The position numbers and the translations under genes were made by a program. 64,000 nt of DNA from an uncultured Clostridiaceae bacterium (GTDB lineage Bacteria; Bacillota; Clostridia; TANB77; CAG-465), in NCBI GenBank assembly GCA_947169155.1, contig CAMVON010000004.1, positions 1 through 64,000 on the forward strand, in the 5' to 3' direction. Positions 34,199-42,824 of the stretch are shown here, in pieces; the stretch's first letter is position 1; every line of letters begins with the position of its first letter. Below the pieces are notes generated by a model, which did no database searches, was not told the origin of the DNA, and saw only the letters and a program-made list of their open reading frames with translations.

Positions 34199-35482
34199 CT
34201 ATAATAATGTATCTAATGCATCTTCAACATTTTCCATTTTCTTTACCTTAGGATTTTGTATTAATCTTCCTTTTGTAATTACCATATCTACATGTCTTAA
34301 TGCTTTAATATCTTCTAGAGGATTATCCTCTGTTACAATCATATCTGCACAGAAACCTTCAGCAATTGTACCAATTTCTTGTTCTAAACCAATTACTTTA
34401 GCATTTACTTGAGTAGCTGTGTGAAGTGCGAAAGCGTTTGAAACATGGCAGTATTTAGTAAAGTAGTAAATCTCTCTCCACATATCATAATGTGTAATGT
34501 ATGGACAGCCAGTATCTGTTCCAAGACCTACAGTAATTCCTTCTTTTAAGCATTCATTTGCACAATCTACTATTCCTTGGAAAACCACGTTACCATTAAA
34601 TTGGTCATCTTCTTTAAAATTAGTAACTTCAAGTGGAAGCAAAGCATATGGCATAACAGCACTAAGTGTTGCTACATGGTATGCACCTCTTTCTTTGAAA
34701 AGTTGTATAATTTCATCTGTTGTTTTTGCTCCATGCTCAATAGTATCAACACCATTTTCTAGAGCAACTTTTACACCTTCAGTAGACTCAACATGTGCTG
34801 CAACTTTTAAACCATTTGCATGAGCAACGTCACATGCAGCTTTAACCATTTCTGGTGGCATTTTTAATACACCTGGTTCACCTCTAACTTCAGCATCTAG
34901 AACTCCACCTGTAATCATAAGCTTAAGTAGATCTGGTTTTGTTTCAATTATTTTTTTAGCATATTTTACAGCTTCTTCAACACTAGTTGCTTCATATGCA
35001 AGAGAGCCTGCCATATGTCCATGAGGAACAGAGATAGCTTCATTTGCAACAAGCATTCTAGGTCCTAGTATTTTTCCACTATTTATTTTATCTCTAATTT
35101 TAGATTCACTATTCTTAATTCCACCAACAGCACGTAGTGTTGTAACACCACTCATAAGTTCCATCTGTGCATTTTTCTTAACCACCATTGGAACAGCAGC
35201 ATAAGAAATTGGGTTAGAAGTAATTAGTTTTACAAGTTTTCTTAAATCTTGTTGTTTTTTCTTAGGTTTACCACCTGCTGGCATATGAACGTGTAGATTA
35301 ATAAGACCAGGCATAATGTACTTACCTTTTAAATCTACTATTTCATATCCTTTAAGTTTAGCACCTTTTTTATCCTCAATTCTAGATATTTTTTCGCCAT
35401 CAACAAAGATAACCTTACCTTTGTGTGGAACCATATTTTCCGAACCATCTAGAATTATTCCGTTAATATATACTTTATTCAT
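34199..35482 (-). CDS. Metal-dependent amidohydrolase
   Basis: A 427-residue protein of the imidazolonepropionase/dihydroorotase-like superfamily. LPGLINLHVHMPAGG has the HxH metal pair after the first beta domain; LLKLMITGGV offers the bridging lysine; VAAHVESTEGV and IEHGAKT hold further histidines, and GLGTDTGCP the metal-binding Asp. Substrate cannot be read; relatives act on cyclic amides, dipeptides or Xaa-Pro peptides. No transporter or pathway gene is next to it. It has its own terminator and stands alone. Confidence 0.9.
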   Translation of the reverse strand: MNKVYINGIILDGSENMVPHKGKVIFVDGEKISRIEDKKGAKLKGYEIVDLKGKYIMPGLINLHVHMPAGGKPKKKQQDLRKLVKLITSNPISYAAVPMVVKKNAQMELMSGVTTLRAVGGIKNSESKIRDKINSGKILGPRMLVANEAISVPHGHMAGSLAYEATSVEEAVKYAKKIIETKPDLLKLMITGGVLDAEVRGEPGVLKMPPEMVKAACDVAHANGLKVAAHVESTEGVKVALENGVDTIEHGAKTTDEIIQLFKERGAYHVATLSAVMPYALLPLEVTNFKEDDQFNGNVVFQGIVDCANECLKEGITVGLGTDTGCPYITHYDMWREIYYFTKYCHVSNAFALHTATQVNAKVIGLEQEIGTIAEGFCADMIVTEDNPLEDIKALRHVDMVITKGRLIQNPKVKKMENVEDALDTLL

Positions 35483-35630
35483 ATATATCTTCCTCCTTTG
35501 TTACTACGTCTAAAATTTATGGTTGTATTATATCACAAAGAAAATGAGCTGGAAGAATTAGAAAAAAATAATGTCAATTTAGCATAAAATATAATGTTTT
35601 AATAACAAAAATGAAACATTAATATAGATA

Positions 35631-35659
35631 AAAAATAGAGTAAGAATAATCTTACTCTA
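35631..35659 (-). terminator. Terminator of the 35673 gene
   Basis: TAGAGTAAGA and TCTTACTCTA arms at 35636-35645 and 35650-35659; on the reverse strand a T run follows. Confidence 0.85.
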
Positions 35660-35672
35660 AATACTTACTATA

Positions 35673-36197
35673 TTAAAATACATTTTGACTACTAAAACCA
35701 ATATACATTATATCTATATAGAAAAATATTGCAAACATAATAGCATAAACTATCATATGTTTTTTAGATACTTTAAATTTGTGAAATATTATACTAAGTA
35801 TAAATCCAGCAATTCCAGAAATAGCAGCAATTATTATTAAAGATAAAAATAGGCTACCTGTAAAGTTTTGTAAAGAAGATGCTTCATTAATATATCTTCC
35901 ATTAAATCCTTTTGCCATACTAAAGTATCCACCTTGGGCAAAATGTTTAACCCATACTATATCTATAATCATTGAAGAGATGTAACCAAGAATCATTGTA
36001 ATTATTGATCCCTCACGTTGAGTAGAATCTTTTTTACTACTATTTACTTTTTCTTCTTTAACAGTTGTCTTTTCCTTGTTTTCAACATGCTTTGGTGCCT
36101 CAACATTTACTGCTTGTTCTACATGTTCGTCATGTTCTTCAACAATGTTATGGTGTCTAACTTCTTCATCATAAATAGCAGCATAACCACTTCTCAT
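35673..36197 (-). CDS. Hypothetical membrane protein with acidic cytoplasmic head
   Basis: About 174 residues. The first 75 residues are hydrophilic and rich in Glu, His, Val and Lys (DEEVRHHNIVEEHDEHVEQ), with low complexity; then come three hydrophobic segments (about 78-95, 115-140 and 150-168), with a loop VKHFAQGGYFSMAKGFNGRY between the first two. I do not recognise it. The ATG at 36197 follows GGAGGTGAG; an in-frame TTG at 36212 is upstream of that ribosome site and was not chosen. Confidence 0.75.
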   Translation of the reverse strand: MRSGYAAIYDEEVRHHNIVEEHDEHVEQAVNVEAPKHVENKEKTTVKEEKVNSSKKDSTQREGSIITMILGYISSMIIDIVWVKHFAQGGYFSMAKGFNGRYINEASSLQNFTGSLFLSLIIIAAISGIAGFILSIIFHKFKVSKKHMIVYAIMFAIFFYIDIMYIGFSSQNVF

Positions 36198-36333
36198 ACA
36201 TCTCACCTCCAATGAACATACTCGTCCTAATTTAAGTATAGCATAAAAGGTTAAAAATAATAAAGAAAAAAATTGTGAAATTATAATTTTATGTATATTA
36301 TTTGTAATATATCCGTTATAATAGAGGTTTCTC

Positions 36334-36362
36334 TTTACAATTTATGTAAACTGTGCTATAAT
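36334..36362 (+). promoter_or_regulatory. Promoter of the 36383 gene
   Basis: TTTACA at 36334-36339 and TATAAT at 36357-36362, spacer 17; the leader is about 15 bases and holds GGAGG. Confidence 0.8.
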
Positions 36363-36382
36363 ATTTCTCGGAGGTAAATGAT

Positions 36383-37021
36383 ATGGAAAGAAATAATTTT
36401 TGTTCCGACTGTGCAAATTTGCAAAAGAAATTGAAAGGAGTAGTGGATTACATTGAAGAAAATCCAAACTCAGAGCCAAATGCTTACGAGATGATGGATC
36501 ACTTGTTTGATTATTACAGACTTAGAAAGCAAGCATTAGGAAAAGAGGACAACTGTGTAAAAGAAGTTGCCAAATTATACCACAAGGTAATGGCAAAGAG
36601 AATGCCACAACTAAGGTCATATGACTACATTGATGGAATGTTATACAACATTTTCAACTCTGTAATAACAAAAGGAGAGATTGATGGAAGTTTTAATAAC
36701 ATTTTAGGTGAGTCTTATGAAGCACAAGATTTATTTAGAAGACTTTTTGGTGTAGACTTTTATATTAGACAAAGAGTAAGAGACCTAAATAACTCAAAAC
36801 CATTTCCAAAGGATGCTATCGTCTATGATAATCACGATGAGTTTGAAGCTTTAAGAAAATGCTTTTTTAATCCAAAGTATACAGACTCAGATGTAAACTT
36901 AGATGTAGCAGTAAGAGTGATGGAGCATATTGCTAAAGCCTATGATCGTACGATTTATGATTTCAACGAATTACAAAAAGATGATTGTTGGCCATTTTCT
37001 CAAAACGAAAAATACAGATAA
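36383..37021 (+). CDS. Hypothetical helical protein
   Basis: A 212-residue soluble protein that I do not recognise. It opens with a small cysteine pair (CSDCANL) and is then mostly helical, with MMDHLFDYYRLRKQAL, YIDGMLYNIFNSVI and DLFRRLFGVDFYIRQRVRDL. A third cysteine pair or clear zinc site is absent. Strong GGAGG and a short leader suggest good expression. It is monocistronic with a terminator 10 bases after the stop. Confidence 0.8.
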   Translation: MERNNFCSDCANLQKKLKGVVDYIEENPNSEPNAYEMMDHLFDYYRLRKQALGKEDNCVKEVAKLYHKVMAKRMPQLRSYDYIDGMLYNIFNSVITKGEIDGSFNNILGESYEAQDLFRRLFGVDFYIRQRVRDLNNSKPFPKDAIVYDNHDEFEALRKCFFNPKYTDSDVNLDVAVRVMEHIAKAYDRTIYDFNELQKDDCWPFSQNEKYR

Positions 37022-37031
37022 GAAGTTTAAA

Positions 37032-37058
37032 GTAAACACAATTTGTGTTTGCTTTTTT
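37032..37058 (+). terminator. Terminator after 37021
   Basis: GTAAACAC at 37032-37039 pairs with GTGTTTGC at 37045-37052 with one G-U pair, then six T. Confidence 0.85.
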
Positions 37059-37118
37059 ATTGCCTATTATATAGACAAAAGTAGTCAAATAATTACAAGA
37101 AAAAGAGAATCATTATAT

Positions 37119-37147
37119 TTGAAAACATAAAAATCATATGTTATATT
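37119..37147 (+). promoter_or_regulatory. Promoter of the candidate small RNA
   Basis: TTGAAA at 37119-37124 and TATATT at 37142-37147, spacer 17, about 7 bases before the first hairpin. Confidence 0.55.
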
Positions 37148-37153
37148 ATATTT

Positions 37154-37225
37154 GCTTAACAAAATTGAGCCTTTGTTAAGCTAGTGTACATAAAGAGAGA
37201 CAGCTATATGTCTCTCTTTTTATAT
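37154..37225 (+). ncRNA. Candidate small RNA of two hairpins
   Basis: Between a promoter and a strong terminator there is no start codon with a ribosome site. The region forms a perfect hairpin, GCTTAACAAA at 37154-37163 with TTTGTTAAGC at 37172-37181, a 10-base linker, and a terminator, AAAGAGAGAC at 37192-37201 with GTCTCTCTTT at 37210-37219 plus a T-rich tail. The expected transcript is about 70 bases. The loop ATTGAGCC is the only exposed part besides the linker and could be its pairing site. No known RNA family was recognised. Confidence 0.5.
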
Positions 37226-37342
37226 TATTAAAATAGTATATAATTTCACGTTTTTTAATATAGTCATTTCACTAGTTTTGTCATCGCACAAAGCGACCTC
37301 AAAAACAAGCTACTTTTTCTTTATTTCAGCATTTTCAAGGAG

Positions 37343-37375
37343 TATAATAGCCTCGCCTTCTGGCAAAAGGAGGTG
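37343..37375 (+). promoter_or_regulatory. Toxin promoter and ribosome-site-sequestering stem
   Basis: TATAAT at 37343-37348 starts a leader in which CTCGCC can pair with GGTGAG and so cover the toxin ribosome site (AAAGGAGG at 37366-37373). Fst-type toxin mRNAs have a stem of this kind; the -35 box is weak. Confidence 0.55.
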
Positions 37376-37384
37376 AGAGACAAT

Positions 37385-37453
37385 ATGAAATGCTTAATAA
37401 ACATTTTAAAGAATATATTTACAATACTACTAGCTATATGCGAAATTATTTAG
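37385..37453 (+). CDS. Type I toxin: 22-residue hydrophobic peptide
   Basis: ATG at 37385 encodes MKCLINILKNIFTILLAICEII (written with its 22 residues as MKCLINILKN then IFTILLAICEII), a single membrane segment with a positive N-terminal end, ending at TAG 37451-37453. AAAGGAGG lies 11 bases upstream. Just after it stands a bidirectional terminator, and an antisense RNA is read towards it from the right. This is the plan of Fst/TxpA-like type I toxins, which insert in the inner membrane when not repressed. The sequence itself is not a close match to a named family, so the call rests on the locus structure. A GTG at 37373 in the same frame is a less likely start. Confidence 0.65.
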   Translation: MKCLINILKNIFTILLAICEII

Positions 37454-37461
37454 ATATTTCT

Positions 37462-37587
37462 TTAAAAAGCAAGACCACAAGTAGCAGCTTGTGGTCTTAT
37501 TTTGTTTCTTATGAAATACTTTATAAACATTTAAGCATTAAGGGGAACCACTATGGATTCCATTGTACAATAAGTACACCTTATTGC
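37462..37587 (-). ncRNA. Antisense RNA (type I antitoxin)
   Basis: A reverse-strand promoter at 37594-37622 starts an RNA near 37587 that ends at the shared terminator, about 120 bases. It contains no gene. The DNA it covers at 37511-37532 repeats the toxin start region 37385-37406 with 20 of 22 positions equal (ATGAAATnCTTnATAAACAT plus two more T), so the RNA is complementary to the toxin start codon region and can block translation. It also overlaps the toxin mRNA at the terminator. Confidence 0.65.
37471..37498. terminator. Shared bidirectional terminator of the toxin-antitoxin locus
   Basis: AAGACCACAAG at 37471-37481 pairs with CTTGTGGTCTT at 37488-37498; T-rich exits in both directions. 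Confidence 0.9.
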
Positions 37588-37593
37588 ACTATT

Positions 37594-37622
37594 ATTATAC
37601 CATAAAGAGTAGGCGTAGTCAA
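37594..37622 (-). promoter_or_regulatory. Promoter of the antisense RNA
   Basis: On the reverse strand TTGACT (37622-37617) and TATAAT (37599-37594) with a 17-base spacer: stronger than the toxin promoter, as expected for an antitoxin RNA. Confidence 0.75.
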
Positions 37623-37771
37623 TAAATCAAATATGCTTGATTGCCATATTTTAAGCTATTTTTAGACAATTTGCTAATATTAAATTGTATAATAATTTCT
37701 TGTGTAAAATTTATACCAAACTCACTTTTTTGTGATATAATAACCACGTAAGAAAGATAAGGAGTTAGATT

Positions 37772-39934
37772 ATGAACAAAGAAATTATTGCTGAGATTGC
37801 ACTAGAGCTAAGTGTAAAAGACAGTCAAGTAGAAAATGTACTAAAATTATTAGAAGAAGGAAACACAGTACCATTCATTGCTCGTTATAGAAAAGAAGCA
37901 ACTGGTGCATTAGATGAAGAACAAATACGTAAGATAAATGAAGTATATGAATACCAAGTAAACCTATTAAAACGTAAAGAAGATGTTATTCGTTTAATAG
38001 ATGAAAAAGGTATGATGACAGAAGAACTTAAAGCTGAAATTATGAAATGTACAAAGCTTGTTGAAGTAGAAGACTTGTACAGACCATATAAAGAAAAGAA
38101 GAAAACAAAAGCAACAGAAGCTATTGCTAACGGTCTAGAGCCTTTTGCAAAAATAATAATGTCATTTCCAATTAATATAGATATAAATGCAAAAGCTGCA
38201 GAATATTTAAATGAAAAAGTTGCAACTGTAGAAGATGCAATTCAAGGTGCAAAATATATTATTGCAGAATGGATTTCAGACAACGCATCATATAGAAAAT
38301 ATATACGTAATAACATATACAAATTTGGTACAATTAAATCTAAATTAAAGAAAAACGCAAAAGATGATGAATTAGTATACAAAATGTATTATGATTACTC
38401 AGAAAAAATTAAATATGCAAAACCACATAGAATTCTTGCAATAAACAGAGGAGAAAAAGAAGGCGTTCTTAATGTAACTCTAGAAATAGATACAGAGCAC
38501 ATAAGGGCTTTCTTAGATAAAAAGATAATTAAGAAAAAAGAAAGCCCTGTTACAGAAATTGTTGAAGACGCTATACAAGATTCATATAAAAGACTAATAT
38601 ATCCTTCAATTGAACGTGAAATAAGAGCAGATTTAAAAGATGAAGCAGAAGAAGGAGCTATTGGTGTATTTAGCCAAAACCTTGAGAAACTATTACTAAC
38701 TCCACCAATGAAAGATAAAATTGTTTTAGGTTTTGACCCAGCCTTTAGAACTGGTTGTAAGCTTGCAGTAATAGATGCAACATCTAAAGTATTAAATATT
38801 TCTAAGATTTATCCACATGAACCACAAAACAAATGGGATGAAGCAAAGAAAATAATTAAAATGCTAATTAAGACATTCAATGTAGATATAATAGCTGTAG
38901 GAAATGGAACTGCATCTCGTGAAAGTGAAAAACTAGTTAGTGAAGTATGTAACGAGTATAAAGATAAAAAAGTAGAATATATTATAGTAAGTGAAGCTGG
39001 AGCATCTGTATATAGTGCATCAAAACTTGCAATAAGTGAATTTCCTACACTTCATATAGAAGAAAGAAGTGCTATATCTATTGGAAGAAGACTACAAGAC
39101 CCATTATCTGAACTAGTAAAAATAGATCCAAAAAGTATAGGTGTTGGACAATACCAACACGATGTTAACCAAAAAAGACTTGGTGAGTCACTAGACTTTG
39201 TAGTAGAAAAGAGTGTTAACTTAGTAGGTGTAAATGTAAATACTGCAAGTCCATCTATTTTCCAATATGTATCAGGATTAACTAAAACAAATATAACTAA
39301 GATAATAGACTATAGAGAAGCACATGGAAAAATAATGTCTCGTGAGGAATTATTAAAGAAAAAAGTATTAACTCCAAAAGCATATGAACAATCTATTGGA
39401 TTTATGAGAATAATAGATGGAGACAATATGCTAGATAAAACTTCAATTCACCCAGAAAGTTATGAAGCAACAATGAAACTTTTAACAAGTCTTGGGGCAA
39501 AAGTTGAAGACATTGGTACGCCAGAATTAAATAACAAACTTAATATGCTAAATTTAGAAAAATACTCAAAAGAAAATGAGATAGATATGTTTACTCTAGA
39601 AGACATTGTAAAATGCTTAAAAATGCCAAATAGAGACTTTAGAGATGACTTTGAAAAGCCACTTTTAAAAAGTAATATACTAAATATTGAAGATTTAAGA
39701 GTTGGAATGAAACTTGAAGGAACAGTAAGAAATGTTGTAGATTTTGGTGCATTCATAGATATAGGTCTTCATGATGATGGTCTAGCACACATATCTAAAT
39801 TAACTAAAGAATACATTAAACATCCATTAGATGTTGTTAATGTTGGAGATATAGTGACATGTTATGTAGATAAGATTGACATGGAACGTAAGAAAGTAAA
39901 TCTAACTTTAATTAAGCCAGACGACGTTGCTTAA
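37772..39934 (+). CDS. tex: Tex-family RNA-binding protein
   Basis: A 720-residue protein of normal length for Tex. The N-terminal helical part has GNTVPFIARYRKEATGALDEEQIR; a YqgF/RNase H-like domain follows (ILGFDPAFRTGCKLAVID region near residue 320, and AVGNGTASRESEKLV); then helix-hairpin-helix motifs (VGVNVNTASPSIFQYVSGL) and a C-terminal S1 domain (VGMKLEGTVRNVVDFGAFID). Tex binds nucleic acid and influences transcription; its exact job in this lineage is not known. AAGGAG lies upstream of the ATG. Confidence 0.96.
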   Translation: MNKEIIAEIALELSVKDSQVENVLKLLEEGNTVPFIARYRKEATGALDEEQIRKINEVYEYQVNLLKRKEDVIRLIDEKGMMTEELKAEIMKCTKLVEVEDLYRPYKEKKKTKATEAIANGLEPFAKIIMSFPINIDINAKAAEYLNEKVATVEDAIQGAKYIIAEWISDNASYRKYIRNNIYKFGTIKSKLKKNAKDDELVYKMYYDYSEKIKYAKPHRILAINRGEKEGVLNVTLEIDTEHIRAFLDKKIIKKKESPVTEIVEDAIQDSYKRLIYPSIEREIRADLKDEAEEGAIGVFSQNLEKLLLTPPMKDKIVLGFDPAFRTGCKLAVIDATSKVLNISKIYPHEPQNKWDEAKKIIKMLIKTFNVDIIAVGNGTASRESEKLVSEVCNEYKDKKVEYIIVSEAGASVYSASKLAISEFPTLHIEERSAISIGRRLQDPLSELVKIDPKSIGVGQYQHDVNQKRLGESLDFVVEKSVNLVGVNVNTASPSIFQYVSGLTKTNITKIIDYREAHGKIMSREELLKKKVLTPKAYEQSIGFMRIIDGDNMLDKTSIHPESYEATMKLLTSLGAKVEDIGTPELNNKLNMLNLEKYSKENEIDMFTLEDIVKCLKMPNRDFRDDFEKPLLKSNILNIEDLRVGMKLEGTVRNVVDFGAFIDIGLHDDGLAHISKLTKEYIKHPLDVVNVGDIVTCYVDKIDMERKKVNLTLIKPDDVA

Positions 39935-39996
39935 TTTCTTGCAAAATAGCAACTTTCATGATATAATTATGTACTAAAACATTGGAGGTAGATTTT

Positions 39997-40209
39997 ATGG
40001 TATATTGTGAAAAATGTGGAAAAGAAGTTGAACCTTCTCTTGAAAGTTATAATTCAGAGTTCGAGTACAACAACAATATCTACAAGTACAGAGCATTTAG
40101 AGGTTTTTGCCCACAATGTAATAGTTTGATTGAAAAAAATCCAATACAAAATATTGCAGCAAAGCAAGATGCAATAAACAGAGCAATGGAAAGCTCATCA
40201 CATATGTAA
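39997..40209 (+). CDS. Small zinc-ribbon protein
   Basis: A 70-residue protein. Two CxxC knuckles (MVYCEKCGKEVE at the start and GFCPQCNSLI near residue 42) should bind one zinc ion, as in YgiT/MqsA-type zinc-finger N-termini, but no helix-turn-helix part follows. The C-terminal 20 residues are helical. The ATG at 39997 follows GGAGG; an ATG at 39982 is too far upstream of nothing and lacks a ribosome site. Its partner, if any, is unknown; it is separated from tex by its own promoter-like sequence. Confidence 0.75.
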   Translation: MVYCEKCGKEVEPSLESYNSEFEYNNNIYKYRAFRGFCPQCNSLIEKNPIQNIAAKQDAINRAMESSSHM

Positions 40210-40218
40210 ATAATGATT

Positions 40219-40249
40219 AAAGCAAGGAATAATCCTTGCTTTATTTTTT
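40219..40249. terminator. Bidirectional terminator
   Basis: AAAGCAAGGA at 40219-40228 pairs with TCCTTGCTTT at 40233-40242, T-rich on both exits; it overlaps the end of the converging Rpn gene. Confidence 0.85.
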
Positions 40250-41101
40250 ATTATTTAATTTTTGAATTTCTTCTTTAGTTAAACCAGTAAGTTCTACTAT
40301 ATCACTAAGTGGCATATTCTTTTTAAGCATGTTTTTTGCTATTTCTATTTTACCTTTTTCAATACCTTCTTCAATAGCATCTCTTCGAATATTTGCTTGG
40401 CGTATCAATTCTTTTTGTCTTGCCACTGCAGCCCAATATTCTTGTTCATTACTATTTATTTCATCTAATTTTTCTTTTGCCTTTTTTATATTCTCATTTT
40501 CAGTCATAATAGTTTCCTCCAAATTTTCAGGAGAGATTAAAAACTTACACCAATTTAACAACGTTTTTTCGGTATTTGTTAAATCGCTTTTCTCCTTTAG
40601 TTTCTTTAGTTCAATTATAACTAAATATAATTTTTCTGTCAATATAACATCTTTATATCGATCTTCCCTAACATGCCATCTTGTTACATATTCATCTAAA
40701 AACATTAAATTATCTAATTCAAAGTCTGCTATTAAGACACAGATTGCCTTTCTACTTTTATTATATAATTGACCGGAATCAAGTGAATCAGTATACATTT
40801 TTGCCCAATAAAAAAGAATTCTATCAGCAATATCTTTTTCTTTTGCAACTTGCATTTCTAAATCTATATCACTAGTATCACCTAATATTTCGACTTTTGC
40901 TTTAATATCTGTTACTCCACTTTTGCCCTCAATTACATCACTTTCTAGATTTGGATTTACATTTAGTTCTATTTTATCAAAATTCATTTCTGTTGCTGCA
41001 TTAATAAAATCTAAAGCTATACTTTCGCTACCAACATTACCAAATATTTTTTTAAATGCATAATCATTTGTTGGTTTAATTCTTTGTCTTACTATTTCCA
41101 T
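40241..41101 (-). CDS. Rpn family recombination-promoting nuclease
   Basis: A 286-residue protein. The start RIKPTNDYAFKKIFGN is the hallmark of the Rpn/PD-(D/E)XK nuclease family; VTDIKAKVEILGDTSDIDLEMQ holds the catalytic Asp and Glu-x-Gln; RILFYWAKMYTDSLDSGQLY and KAICVLIADFEL follow in the usual order. The C-terminal helix near residue 210-250 is followed by IAKNMLKKNMPLSDIVELTGLTKEEI, a small helix-turn-helix-like tail common in this family. Such proteins are often mobile or defence-linked. No transposase or terminal repeats were seen around it. Confidence 0.93.
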   Translation of the reverse strand: MEIVRQRIKPTNDYAFKKIFGNVGSESIALDFINAATEMNFDKIELNVNPNLESDVIEGKSGVTDIKAKVEILGDTSDIDLEMQVAKEKDIADRILFYWAKMYTDSLDSGQLYNKSRKAICVLIADFELDNLMFLDEYVTRWHVREDRYKDVILTEKLYLVIIELKKLKEKSDLTNTEKTLLNWCKFLISPENLEETIMTENENIKKAKEKLDEINSNEQEYWAAVARQKELIRQANIRRDAIEEGIEKGKIEIAKNMLKKNMPLSDIVELTGLTKEEIQKLNNKK

Positions 41102-41232
41102 TTTGTCCTTTCCAAAAGGCCTTTTTTATTGAATTAATTCACAAAGAATTATAGCTTACAAGTATTGAAAGTTCAATGAAAATTGAAAATAATTGGTCGT
41201 AAAATTACTACAAACTTAATATCTATTTTTGT

Positions 41233-41658
41233 CTATAAATATCGCTTTAAACTATCAATATTTTGTTGTTGAAGTGATATAAAGTCACTAAGAATTGAAC
41301 GAACAGTTGAGTCAAGTTCATCACCATCATGAAGTAGTTTAGTTCCTTTAACTACACCCATATTGTTTCCTTGAATTAGTATTTCAGCAACTTTTGAATC
41401 ACTTTTATCTGTCATTGTGTTCATTTGCACTCCTATCCAAGACATAGCTTTTTGAACAGGTGGAACTTCTTGTTCATCCTCACCAACAGATAATAATAGA
41501 TTGCCTGTTCTGTCGTAAATATTTTCATATTCTTTCTTTTGCTTTCTTAAAGTAGATTTCAAAGTAGTACTCTCAGCTTTATCCATACAATAGTCAATAC
41601 CTTCCATACCAACTTTAGAATTTAAATTAATTTCTTTTAATATTTCTATATCTTTCAT
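41233..41658 (-). CDS. Ferritin-like four-helix protein (DUF2383-like)
   Basis: About 141 residues, almost wholly helical: GMEGIDYCMDKAES, LKSTLRKQKKEYENIY, VQKAMSWIGVQMNTM and DFISLQQQNIDSLKRYL give four amphipathic helices, like DUF2383/PA2169-type ferritin-like proteins. Those often have iron-binding Glu/His residues; here a clear set is not visible. The ATG at 41658 fits AGGTG better than the GTG at 41667. Role unknown; a stress or storage role would be inference. Confidence 0.55.
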   Translation of the reverse strand: MKDIEILKEINLNSKVGMEGIDYCMDKAESTTLKSTLRKQKKEYENIYDRTGNLLLSVGEDEQEVPPVQKAMSWIGVQMNTMTDKSDSKVAEILIQGNNMGVVKGTKLLHDGDELDSTVRSILSDFISLQQQNIDSLKRYL

Positions 41659-41763
41659 ATTAATCACCTAAAAGTATTATTAACTAAAAGGAGTGCTTTT
41701 ATACAACAAAATTCGGTTGAAATTAATAATTATTTATGAGATAATAATTTTGAGGTAAATTTT

Positions 41764-42621
41764 ATGACTATAGTATATATAATAATTGGAATTACTATAT
41801 TTTGCACTATATTTTATTTGTTAAATTATAAACTAATAACAATTTCAAAATATAAAATAGAAGATAAAAAAATACCAAAGTCTTTTGATGGATACAAAGT
41901 ACTTCACCTTTCAGACTGGCATTGTACAAATTATGGAAAAAATAATTCAAGATTAATTAATCTAATAAAAAAGCAAGACTATGATGTAATATTTGTATCT
42001 GGAGATTTTGCTGTAAGACAAACACATGAATATCTTCCCGCGATAGAATTCTTAAAAGAATTAACAGACAAACCAATATTCTTTATATGGGGAAATCATG
42101 AGCTTGCACTAACAAAAGAAGAGTATCTAGATTTTTGGGATAAATTAGATAAAATTGGGGTAAGAGTAGTAGAAAATGAGCATATAGCATTAATTAAAGG
42201 AAATGACGAAATAATGCTTTATGGATTAAGATATAATTCACAAGACCATGATACAAAGTATATTAAGAAACCAGAAATGGAGAATAAATATTTAAGAAAC
42301 TATATTGCTGCTTTAGGCCAGCTGGATAAAAATAAATACAATATTTTACTTACACATGATCCAATGTATTATAATGTATATGTAAAAGAAGGTTTTGACC
42401 TTGTATATGCAGGACACTTACATGGTGGAGCAATTAGAATTCTTGGTTTTTGTCTATCTAAATTAAAAAGTGGATTAGTAATAACAAGACTTGGAGCAGG
42501 AATGAAGAAAAAAGAAAATACGAAAATGATAGTAAGTAGAGGTATAGGAAACTCAACAATACCTATTAGAGTTTTCAATCCTCCAGAAATTAGCATTACT
42601 ACATTTTATCATAAGGACTAA
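41764..42621 (+). CDS. Membrane-anchored metallophosphoesterase
   Basis: A 285-residue protein. One N-terminal hydrophobic segment (IVYIIIGITIFCTIFYLL) is followed by the calcineurin-like fold: VLHLSDWHC (DxH), VIFVSGDFA (GD), FFIWGNHELA (GNHE), LLTHDPMYY and YAGHLHGGAIR (GHxH), so the two-metal site is complete. Relatives (YaeI/YkuE type) act on lipid or nucleotide phosphoesters at the cell surface; the substrate here is not known. The gene is followed at once by its terminator. Confidence 0.93.
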   Translation: MTIVYIIIGITIFCTIFYLLNYKLITISKYKIEDKKIPKSFDGYKVLHLSDWHCTNYGKNNSRLINLIKKQDYDVIFVSGDFAVRQTHEYLPAIEFLKELTDKPIFFIWGNHELALTKEEYLDFWDKLDKIGVRVVENEHIALIKGNDEIMLYGLRYNSQDHDTKYIKKPEMENKYLRNYIAALGQLDKNKYNILLTHDPMYYNVYVKEGFDLVYAGHLHGGAIRILGFCLSKLKSGLVITRLGAGMKKKENTKMIVSRGIGNSTIPIRVFNPPEISITTFYHKD

Positions 42622-42643
42622 CAATTATTTGTTAGTCTTTTTT
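42616..42643 (+). terminator. Terminator after 42621
   Basis: GACTAACAA at 42616-42624 pairs with TTGTTAGTC at 42629-42637, then six T. Confidence 0.85.
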
Positions 42644-42689
42644 ATTTATATATTTTAAATGATATTATAAAGTAAACATTAAAAACCAT

Positions 42690-42718
42690 TTGACTTTACA
42701 TAAAGTGTGTGCTATAAT
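42690..42718 (+). promoter_or_regulatory. Promoter of the PspC pair
   Basis: TTGACT at 42690-42695 and TATAAT at 42713-42718, spacer 17; the leader to the first ATG is about 100 bases. Confidence 0.8.
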
Positions 42719-42824
42719 ACTCTAGCAACTAGATTTTTTTGCAAAGCTATTATTATAGCGGGAGGAGGACAGCAATTATTATTGCAAAACAATTTTTCAA
42801 AATTATTAAAAAGGAGGATTGTGT

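Noticed and set aside
37390-37605. 71-codon frame over the toxin-antitoxin locus
   Set aside because: It runs through the bidirectional terminator and antisense promoter and lacks its own ribosome site; the locus structure explains the region better.
40241-41101. Transposon ends around the Rpn-type gene
   Set aside because: No terminal inverted repeats or target duplications were seen by eye; terminator hairpins account for the flanking repeats.
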